A DNA stretch of 9,989 nt from Euryarchaeota archaeon UBA433. Its GTDB lineage: Archaea > Thermoplasmatota > Poseidoniia > Poseidoniales > Poseidoniaceae. Below, one piece after another: positions 1 through 6,754 of this stretch. Each line of letters begins with the position of its first letter. The stretch's first letter is position 1. The translations under genes and the position numbers were made by a program. The notes beneath the pieces were generated by a model, which saw only the letters and a program-made list of their open reading frames with translations, made no database searches and was not told the origin of the DNA. The stretch is from assembly GCA_002495535.1 (NCBI GenBank), contig DAFX01000067.1, positions 486 through 10,474 of the forward strand, written 5' to 3'.

Positions 1-185
1 GTCATGAGGCTCATGAGCCCGAGGTTCCCGGAGGAACCCACAGACACCGTCATGAGTGCTGATAAAATTGTGATGCCGAACAGGAACCCAATCTTTTGCA
101 TTGTCCCTTCATAGGACATCGTTTCATAGCCTGGGATGTTGCTCCAAAAATTGTTGGAGAGGACCGGGTTGCTCGTCGTTGACAT
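1..185 (-). CDS. Bax inhibitor-1/YccA family membrane protein, N-terminal part (runs off left edge)
   Basis: Reading the minus strand from 185 gives 61 whole codons, open to the window edge. The protein begins MSTTSNPVLSNNFW, followed by a short stretch with M-S-Y-E-G-T-M and then a first hydrophobic segment at about residues 32-49 (IGFLFGITILSALMTVSV). The opening TSNPVL, then an M-[ST]-x-x-G-T element, then a first membrane helix, matches the start of the bacterial/archaeal Bax1-I (YccA/BI-1-like) subfamily, which are multi-pass membrane proteins of mostly unknown role, related to proteins that leak Ca2+ or interact with membrane proteases. Only this first part can be seen, so the family call rests on the N-terminus. 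A second in-frame ATG lies 9 nt upstream (194-192) and would add MRA; the sequence does not decide between them. The gene follows the large LTD-PLD gene by about 26-35 nt on the same strand and may be its last co-transcribed partner. Confidence 0.72.
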   Translation of the reverse strand, partial: MSTTSNPVLSNNFWSNIPGYETMSYEGTMQKIGFLFGITILSALMTVSVGSSGNLGLMSLM

Positions 186-220
186 GGCTCGCATGGGCCT
201 GAATGGGGTGGGCTCCCTTG

Positions 221-3200
221 TCAATCTTGTGTCGATTCAGCGTGTGCTTTGACCTGTTCTTGATAGTACTCCTCAAGTTGGTCCATCGACCATCCCTGGT
301 CAAGGTAACTTCGAACCATTGCTTCATCCCATCCAGGAACCCGTTCGAGATCGCTTTGGGTGATTTCAAGCGCCTCAGGGGCATCACTCGGGCCGCTTCC
401 ATCAAGGACGGGGGTTTGCAAATCATCGGTGGACACTGGTTCAGCGGTCAAAGCGTCATGAGAGGCCGCATCGAGCGTAATCAGGTCTTTGGCCGCTTCG
501 GCTTCGGCCTCAATGTTTCTTAGAATCATGAAGGCTCCAGCTGCGAGCACGACACCTGCGAGCATCAGAATGAGCATTAACATCGAACCGAGGCCAGATT
601 CATCGCTTGAACTTGGTGTGGCTTGAATCAAACGTTGTTCACTTGAGCACCCCGCTCCATTGACCGGAATGTCCGCCATAGTACCGGGACAATCATCGTC
701 TGCGTTGATCACGCCATCAGCGTCGTCATCGAGGGTAGAATTGTCGACGGGTAGTGAGGTATTGTCTTCAATATCAATTCCGCCAAGATCACACCCTAGA
801 ACGTCCGATTCATTGACACCATCCATGTCAGCATCAGCAAGAAGCAAAGCATCACGTGGCGATACATCATCAACGGACGGGTCGAGGGCTGTTGATTGAG
901 CCCATGCTACTTCGACCCCATCGGGGATGCAGTCGCCGTCGGTGTCAGCGTTTGTGGGGTGGCTTCCAAAGTTGTATTCATCTTGGTTGATGATCCCGTC
1001 TTGATCCGCATCATACAGCCCTTCGAGCATGTTTGGCCCGGGGAGGGTGCGGGTTGTTCGGTTGAGTCCGTTCGGTACTTCCCAGATGTCGGGGAGGCCA
1101 TCTTGATCGGTGTCTGTGACGTTGTCAAGGCGGTTCCAATCATCAAACCAAGCGTCTCTAAATGGCGTTGCAACTTCCACTGAAGTTATCACAAGACCCA
1201 TCTCACGGTTTCGATTTACCGCGGAGTCGCCCCAATTGATCGAAGACACAAGCACGGTCTCACCGTCGATGACGAGTCCCTTGTTGTGGAGTTTGGAAAC
1301 CGCATCATCCTCGCCCATAACCACAGCAGCGACATCCAATCCGTCGGTCGAATTCCACACTTCATTGAAGGTGTCCACGACGTCTTGTACATCTTGATCA
1401 AGGTAGGCACCGTTGATGATCAAACGGACCGCCACACCATCTTCGGCTGATTGTCGAAGTGCGGTGAAAATTGGGTTATCGCCCCAACCCCATGACCAAT
1501 CCATGTCGAGGTATTGCAGGGATAGCAACAGTTCGTCATCAGCGCTTGCAATCAAATCAACGAGGCCCTCAATACAATTGTCCGGGCAAGTCAACAGAGC
1601 ACCGTTGACCGTTGCGCTGATGGCAGGAGCGCGAGCTCCATCTACGGGTGTTGCCGTAGGCATGCTCCAACCTATTGGTGCGTCAGAGGCTGACGCAGGG
1701 CTGATATGTTGACGCATTGGTTCTTCATCGAAGGACATTTGCTGGAGGACGATGTTAGCAAGTTCGACGTTGTCGATCAGTGTGCTCCAGTCCGCGTTGC
1801 CACGAACACCTGGTGCTGGCATGGAAGAACTTTTCCAGTTGCCTGAAGAAATCCAAACGCTCGTACCGTCTCGTACCGCAACCTTGCTGTGGATGTAAGC
1901 GTAGGGCTCAACACCGCTATCACCGAACCAGTAAGTGGTGACGCCTGCTTTGACCAATTCACTGGCCATACCGTATTGGTTCATCATGTCGAAATCTGAC
2001 CAGAAGCCTTGTGACCCAGCATCAAGGACCACTGTGACATCGACACCACGTGCTTGAGCATCGATGAGTGCTTGGACAAGTCGAGGTTCTGACAACTGGT
2101 AGACGTGTACATTGAGGCTGGTGTTCGCTCCGTTGATCCAATCTAATACATCGAGCAAACCATGCGTCGGTCCAATCAATGGTGTCACGACGGATTCACC
2201 GGAGAAAGTTTGGTCATCACAGAAGGTGCTGCCACCCAACCGTCCCCATCGGTGGTGCCAATCGACGACTTGATCGGTATCGTCAAGGGAGCCACAACCA
2301 TCTCCACGGTGGTAAATAATCAGGTTGATACCCGAAACGGGTTCGACCAGACTGATGCCGCTCCAGCCTTCGACTTCAACCGGTCCATTGCCGTACACAA
2401 CCGTATCGGCAACCATGCCGGATGGGTCAACAATGTGCAGGGCTGCTCCATCGTCTGGAAGTGTTGGTGATTCTACAAATGCAGATGAGAAACCGTAGAT
2501 CGTCCCATCCTCGTACACACTCAATCCATTAGGGTCAGCAGCGAAGAGGACTGATGAAAGGGCGGGTATGCTCACGTCGCCGATGACGTGGTTGGTCGAA
2601 CCACCAGATGTTGTGATGGTTAGGCCCCATCCTTCCATGTAAGCCAATTTGTCACCAACGTTGCTGATTTCCACGAATTCTGTGTTTGAGGAGATGCTGG
2701 ATTTGCCTTCGCTCATCAGTCGAGTGAATTTGAGGTCATCGAGTTGTGCGAATTGGGATGCGTTTGGTTCCGCTTTCCCAGGGGTTGGCCACATGGTATG
2801 AATCCAAGATGCTTCTTCGGTTTCACCGGGCATCATCGTTTGGCAATCACTTACGATGCTCCACTGGACGGTCGTTTTTGGTACGCCATCCGGATTGGAG
2901 AGGGTGAACCCATCACCCAGACCGGTCAGGACGCCCTTGTCCATCATGAACACAATACGCTCACCCGGTTGCATTACGGTGGCGTTCCAACCTTCGTCAG
3001 TGGCATTCCAGATGGCGTTGGAGCGAATGAACCGCCGCTCTTCATCAATGGTATCAATTCGCCAGCGGCTTAAATTGAGTTCTTCGGAACCCGTGTTGTG
3101 GAATTCAATCCAATCCTCGACCGGTTCAATCGAATCGTCATTACAGTAAGCGAGGACTTCGGTGACCACTACATCCTCAGAATCGGCGTACGTTGGCCAA

Positions 3201-5152
3201 ACAGGATTCGATTTTCCAGGGCTGGACCATGCAGAAAGAACCCATTCTGAACCAGTTCCTGCGCCGGTGCCACTTGGGCCTGCCCCCGCATGGGAACTGT
3301 TTGGTGCGATCAAGGATTCACCTTCGACGGTCGATGACCATCCGATGGTGTCGACGACTGCACCGTTCGCATCCACCAGTCCGATGGAATCGGGGGTGGT
3401 GTGCTTGAGGTAGAAACTGCTCGTTCCGTTGAGTGCGATCAAGCCAACTGCTCCTGCTTGAATGACCGAGGTTGATTGGAGCGGCATGTTGTACTGGTGC
3501 AGGGTCAGCGTTCGGCTCGCAGCTTGGAGTTTCCATCCACCCACATCGATGGCTTGGTCACCATCATTTCGGAGTTCCACCCATTCGCCAAGTGGCCAAG
3601 GCTGGGAATCACTACCGACCCCGTCAGGCATAACTTCTGAAAACGTGACTTCACCGGTGGAATCCATTGCGCCAGGTTCGGGTTGTCCCGGTGTCATCCA
3701 AGGTGCTGGGACCCAGGGGTCGTTCTCATTGTCATCTGGGATGAGGGATACATTTGCCCCGTAGTCCGCAGTATACCACGCGGCATCAACGACATTTCCT
3801 ACATCGTCGATAAGCATGACATGGTTGTAGAAATTCCACAACTCAGTCCCTGTTGTGAACTGAACGATCCGCCTTGAATCTGCGTTGATCGAGTTGCCTG
3901 GCTGCGTTTGATTGTAGGTGAGTGATGACGGGTCAAGGAGGGTGATGTTGCCCATGCCGTCCATGATTGACCATCCAGTGAGGTCAACATCGACGCTTCC
4001 GTCGTTGAACAGTTCGACCCACTCTCCATCGGGGAATGGGGTGCCGTCTTCAGAACTGTTCGACAGCAATTCCGTGATCCTGATTGGTGAGGTCGTGGTG
4101 ACAATTTGGTCGAGTGGCAAAGGATTGAGATCGTTTGGTGTCGGGTAGGAAGCGTACACCATGTGGGTTGATGCTGCGTCTTCAACAAGTGAAAAACCTG
4201 GCTCGTTGTCGGTCCACGTCACCTCCTGTGCAATGCTGCCGTTTGGCCACTTGAGGTGAAGCATTTCGACACCGTTGTTGAGCATGCTTGACCCTGAGCC
4301 ATTCACAGCAATCATACGCAAAGCACCCGGTGCGATGAGGTAGCCGATGCTCTCTGCATCGACCAGATGAGTCTCATTGAATTGGAGGACCTTTCCCGCT
4401 TGGTCTTCAATGCTCCAACCACTTAGATTGATGTCTGTTGTTCCAGTGTTGAGAACTTCGACCCATTCGCCACCCGGCCACATGTCACCGTCGTAGGTTG
4501 GCCAGGGGTCGGCCATGACTTCGTTGATTTTGAGATCGGATGGAATGACAGTTGGTCCGCCGGTTCCATTTCCAGTGTTGATGCCTCCAGGGGTTGGGGT
4601 GTTTGTTGCAACCCAATCGTTGGTTGGCGACATGGTGTCTTCTTCAAGGCTCACTCCGGAGGGAGAGCCGCTGCTTCCGAAGGTCCATGTGGCTTGGTCG
4701 AGCCGCGTGCCTGTATCGGTGTAAAGATCGATAATGTCGTTGCTGTTAGCCAAGTAAAACATGCTGTTTGACATACCGTTTCTCGAGATGACCATGTAAT
4801 CTCCAGCGCTGATTTGCCATGAGGTTGAATCAGCCGAATCATAACCCACAATTGTTGTTTCGTTGAAGTACATAGTTTTCGATGCTTTGTTGGTGACGTA
4901 CCAATCCGAGATATCGACTGTTGTGTTGCCCATGTTATGGATCTCAATCCATTCTCCATTGGGCCACATTGCGTTGTCGTAACCGTTCGGATTTGGTAGT
5001 GCTTCATTCAAGCATACATCGCCCAGGCAGGCAATAGAGCGGGCAGAGGTGTTGTGTGGTGTTTGGGCTTCCAAATCGCTGGTTGTGACGGCTCCAAGAG
5101 TGGAACACACCAACAGTAATGCGAGCAAAAGGGGGCGAGTCTTGGATATCAT
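221..5152 (-). CDS. Giant surface protein: six lamin-tail domains, two-HKD phospholipase D-like domain, Asp-rich repeats, C-terminal TM anchor
   Basis: 1643 residues. Residues 1-21 form a Sec-type signal peptide (MISKTRPLLLALLLVCSTLG). Six diverged lamin-tail (LTD) immunoglobulin-like domains follow, each marked by a [GED]-[DE]-[WF]-[IV]-E element at 66-70, 228-232, 376-380, 522-526, 679-683 and 824-828; the first five end in a Pro-Gly linker such as PTPG. Residues about 994-1330 are a PLD superfamily module with two full HxKx4D motifs: H1088/K1090/D1095 and H1289/K1291/D1296, each followed by SSxNW. Catalysis of phosphodiester cleavage or transfer (nuclease, phospholipase) is therefore chemically intact; the substrate is unknown. 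Residues about 1343-1500 hold Asp-rich TSP3/EF-like repeats (DTDQDGLPD, DADQDG, DTDGD, DDDADG), probably calcium-binding. A hydrophobic helix at about 1522-1545 anchors the protein, leaving a cytoplasmic tail of about 98 residues with a W-containing helical end. The start is supported by a signal peptide directly after ATG and by GGTGA 4 nt upstream. It lies 79 nt after the permease gene. Confidence 0.9.
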   Translation of the reverse strand: MISKTRPLLLALLLVCSTLGAVTTSDLEAQTPHNTSARSIACLGDVCLNEALPNPNGYDNAMWPNGEWIEIHNMGNTTVDISDWYVTNKASKTMYFNETTIVGYDSADSTSWQISAGDYMVISRNGMSNSMFYLANSNDIIDLYTDTGTRLDQATWTFGSSGSPSGVSLEEDTMSPTNDWVATNTPTPGGINTGNGTGGPTVIPSDLKINEVMADPWPTYDGDMWPGGEWVEVLNTGTTDINLSGWSIEDQAGKVLQFNETHLVDAESIGYLIAPGALRMIAVNGSGSSMLNNGVEMLHLKWPNGSIAQEVTWTDNEPGFSLVEDAASTHMVYASYPTPNDLNPLPLDQIVTTTSPIRITELLSNSSEDGTPFPDGEWVELFNDGSVDVDLTGWSIMDGMGNITLLDPSSLTYNQTQPGNSINADSRRIVQFTTGTELWNFYNHVMLIDDVGNVVDAAWYTADYGANVSLIPDDNENDPWVPAPWMTPGQPEPGAMDSTGEVTFSEVMPDGVGSDSQPWPLGEWVELRNDGDQAIDVGGWKLQAASRTLTLHQYNMPLQSTSVIQAGAVGLIALNGTSSFYLKHTTPDSIGLVDANGAVVDTIGWSSTVEGESLIAPNSSHAGAGPSGTGAGTGSEWVLSAWSSPGKSNPVWPTYADSEDVVVTEVLAYCNDDSIEPVEDWIEFHNTGSEELNLSRWRIDTIDEERRFIRSNAIWNATDEGWNATVMQPGERIVFMMDKGVLTGLGDGFTLSNPDGVPKTTVQWSIVSDCQTMMPGETEEASWIHTMWPTPGKAEPNASQFAQLDDLKFTRLMSEGKSSISSNTEFVEISNVGDKLAYMEGWGLTITTSGGSTNHVIGDVSIPALSSVLFAADPNGLSVYEDGTIYGFSSAFVESPTLPDDGAALHIVDPSGMVADTVVYGNGPVEVEGWSGISLVEPVSGINLIIYHRGDGCGSLDDTDQVVDWHHRWGRLGGSTFCDDQTFSGESVVTPLIGPTHGLLDVLDWINGANTSLNVHVYQLSEPRLVQALIDAQARGVDVTVVLDAGSQGFWSDFDMMNQYGMASELVKAGVTTYWFGDSGVEPYAYIHSKVAVRDGTSVWISSGNWKSSSMPAPGVRGNADWSTLIDNVELANIVLQQMSFDEEPMRQHISPASASDAPIGWSMPTATPVDGARAPAISATVNGALLTCPDNCIEGLVDLIASADDELLLSLQYLDMDWSWGWGDNPIFTALRQSAEDGVAVRLIINGAYLDQDVQDVVDTFNEVWNSTDGLDVAAVVMGEDDAVSKLHNKGLVIDGETVLVSSINWGDSAVNRNREMGLVITSVEVATPFRDAWFDDWNRLDNVTDTDQDGLPDIWEVPNGLNRTTRTLPGPNMLEGLYDADQDGIINQDEYNFGSHPTNADTDGDCIPDGVEVAWAQSTALDPSVDDVSPRDALLLADADMDGVNESDVLGCDLGGIDIEDNTSLPVDNSTLDDDADGVINADDDCPGTMADIPVNGAGCSSEQRLIQATPSSSDESGLGSMLMLILMLAGVVLAAGAFMILRNIEAEAEAAKDLITLDAASHDALTAEPVSTDDLQTPVLDGSGPSDAPEALEITQSDLERVPGWDEAMVRSYLDQGWSMDQLEEYYQEQVKAHAESTQD

Positions 5153-5156
5153 GAGG

Positions 5157-5161
5157 TCACC
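5157..5161 (-). promoter_or_regulatory. Shine-Dalgarno of the LTD-PLD gene
   Basis: The minus strand reads GGTGA, then CCTC, then the ATG at 5152-5150. GGTGA matches the core archaeal/bacterial anti-SD pairing, with a short 4-nt spacer. It supports the start that places the signal peptide at the very N-terminus. Confidence 0.55.
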
Positions 5162-5231
5162 AATGCTCCTTCGTGATGGTCAAAGGGCATAGGGCTTACG
5201 CCTGCCACGATTGGTGGATTCTTGCAGAGGT

Positions 5232-6743
5232 TCACAAGAATCCCGCATTGTCGACGAGGTTCTGGAACATCAAAACCATGATTGGAACCAAAATAACACC
5301 CATGGCGTGGCTTCTTCGAATACCCAATCTGGGCGGAAGCAGGCCAATCATTGTTCCAACGATCAAGACGGACATCCCGATGAATCCTGTGCTGACAAAG
5401 ACCAGTGAGCCCACAAAGACAATGACGCTCATGATCATTTGTTGCAATGGAATTGCAGCGTGAAGTCTGAGCATGCCTTGGCCGACATACCGCATAATTG
5501 GCATGGCCATGAGGCCTGCAGCGAGGGTAAGGGCCAGCAAACGGATGAAATCCGCCGTTGGCTCAAGATTGCTCCAGGTATCGACGGGGTACATCGCCTT
5601 GAGCGCCAGCGTTGCACCTGACCTTGAGCGGCTGATGATGTACAAGAACCCGAGGACACACACAGTCACCGCAGTGTTCACGGCTGAAAGAATTGCAATG
5701 ATCTCCAAATCTTGTTTGGTTTGAGGGCCTTCAACACCGTCTTCGGACTCTGCCTTGGCAATTTCAAGGAGTTCATCGTCGCTCAGTTCGGTGAGTCGGC
5801 GCGTCTCCCAATCCATTCCATACCCGGTTTTCCCCTGAACTTTGGCCACCACATTCCGGCCACCCATCACAAGCACTGTGGCTTGTGAGGCAGTCATTCC
5901 TGGTAGAACACCCATGGAGGCTCCGGCAACACCGGACCAGAAACAAGGAACGAGCAATGGGCGTGCCGGTGGTAAATCCCAATTTTCTTTTTGCGGTGGT
6001 AAATGAGAAGTCGTTGCGTAAATGTCGAGTAAATTGGCAATACCGAAAAGACCTGCTAGACCTGGAAGCAGTAAACTTGCCCCTGGCATGTTGATCGGTG
6101 ATTTTGCTGGAAGTGAAGTTGGTCCAATGATGGTCCAACCAAACAAGCCTGCGAGCAAGAAAAAGGCGGTAGCGGTGAAGAATCCTGCGAACCTTGAATC
6201 CGTGCCAAACACGCCCCCTGATAGCTTTTGCAACCACAAAGGCCAATCGAGGCGAGTGGTTTCTGTTGCGAGCAAGAGCGCCGATATAATCAGAAGAATA
6301 AACGGCAACATTGTACGAAGTTGGTCGTACCATCCAAGTTCGGGCCCAAAGGCAATTCTTGCCAGCACAATCAGTGGAAGCGAGAGAAAAAGACCGAGTT
6401 GTGAGCCACGTGCTGACCATGCAACACCGCGAGCAGCATTTCCGGAGAGCAGCATGCGGTGACCGGGCAACAGCGATAACGCTTGATCTGCATCTGGTGC
6501 TCCCATCAGTGCAGAAGGGATGTAATTTAGGAAGGTGTGAACCGTTCCGGTGGATACAATAATTCCGGCAACGGCTGAAAGAGGTATACCAAGGGCGAGC
6601 AAACTCGGTGACAAAGCAAGAAGGATCAACGCCACATTGTTGACGTGGAACCCTGGAATGATGCCTGTCAGCGAGCCCATAAAGACGCCAAAGAACAGAG
6701 CGAAGAGCATCCACCCAAGTTCGTAAAAGTAAGCCTCAAGCAT
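5232..6743 (-). CDS. TctA-family (COG1784, archaeal DUF112-like) multi-pass membrane permease
   Basis: 503 residues, strongly hydrophobic, with about ten or more membrane segments. The family is recognised from an internal duplication typical of TctA. The first half has GSLTGIIPGFHVNN (23-36) and an N-Y-I-P-S-A-L-M-G-A-P-D-A-D motif (73-86) followed by L-P-G-H-R-M-L-L-S-G-N-A-A-R-G (92-106). The second half has GASMGVLPGMTASQ (274-287). The C-terminal G-L-L-P-P-R-L-G-I-R-R-S-H-A-M-G (467-482) is also characteristic. TctA proteins are the large membrane subunit of tripartite tricarboxylate transporters, but the archaeal COG1784 group usually stands alone; no TctB or periplasmic TctC gene is visible here. 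The substrate is therefore unassigned. An acidic soluble loop (about 312-345) interrupts the second half. The start has a good GAGGTG 5 nt upstream, which overlaps the stop of the preceding gene; only 9 nt separate the two, so they are very likely co-transcribed and perhaps translationally coupled. Confidence 0.87.
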   Translation of the reverse strand: MLEAYFYELGWMLFALFFGVFMGSLTGIIPGFHVNNVALILLALSPSLLALGIPLSAVAGIIVSTGTVHTFLNYIPSALMGAPDADQALSLLPGHRMLLSGNAARGVAWSARGSQLGLFLSLPLIVLARIAFGPELGWYDQLRTMLPFILLIISALLLATETTRLDWPLWLQKLSGGVFGTDSRFAGFFTATAFFLLAGLFGWTIIGPTSLPAKSPINMPGASLLLPGLAGLFGIANLLDIYATTSHLPPQKENWDLPPARPLLVPCFWSGVAGASMGVLPGMTASQATVLVMGGRNVVAKVQGKTGYGMDWETRRLTELSDDELLEIAKAESEDGVEGPQTKQDLEIIAILSAVNTAVTVCVLGFLYIISRSRSGATLALKAMYPVDTWSNLEPTADFIRLLALTLAAGLMAMPIMRYVGQGMLRLHAAIPLQQMIMSVIVFVGSLVFVSTGFIGMSVLIVGTMIGLLPPRLGIRRSHAMGVILVPIMVLMFQNLVDNAGFL

Positions 6744-6748
6744 AGATT

Positions 6749-6754
6749 CACCTC
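6749..6754 (-). promoter_or_regulatory. Shine-Dalgarno of the permease gene, overlapping the upstream stop codon
   Basis: The minus strand reads GAGGTG, AATCT, ATG. Its first two bases (GA, 6754-6753) lie in the TGA stop (6755-6753) of the OB-like gene. Strong SD, 5-nt spacer and overlap with the stop fix the permease start and suggest coupled translation. Confidence 0.7.

Noticed and set aside
203..4148. Numerous plus-strand open frames of 60-130 codons opposite the giant gene
   Set aside because: They lack recognisable motifs and are explained as antisense shadows of a long, well-supported coding frame.
5089..5152. Lipoprotein signal in the LTD-PLD protein (Cys at residue 16)
   Set aside because: The residues before the Cys (L-L-V) do not fit a lipobox, where a small residue is needed at -1, and the protein already has a C-terminal membrane anchor.
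5153..5231. Possible small RNA, riboswitch or terminator in the 79-nt gap between permease and LTD-PLD gene
   Set aside because: I found no convincing hairpin plus T-run or known aptamer pattern; only the GGTGA ribosome-binding site next to the start is supported.
5773..6714. A 313-residue open frame on the minus strand inside the permease gene
   Set aside because: It is a frame shadow: Arg-, Cys- and Ser-rich with no membrane pattern or family motif, while the overlapping 503-residue frame carries clear TctA signatures.
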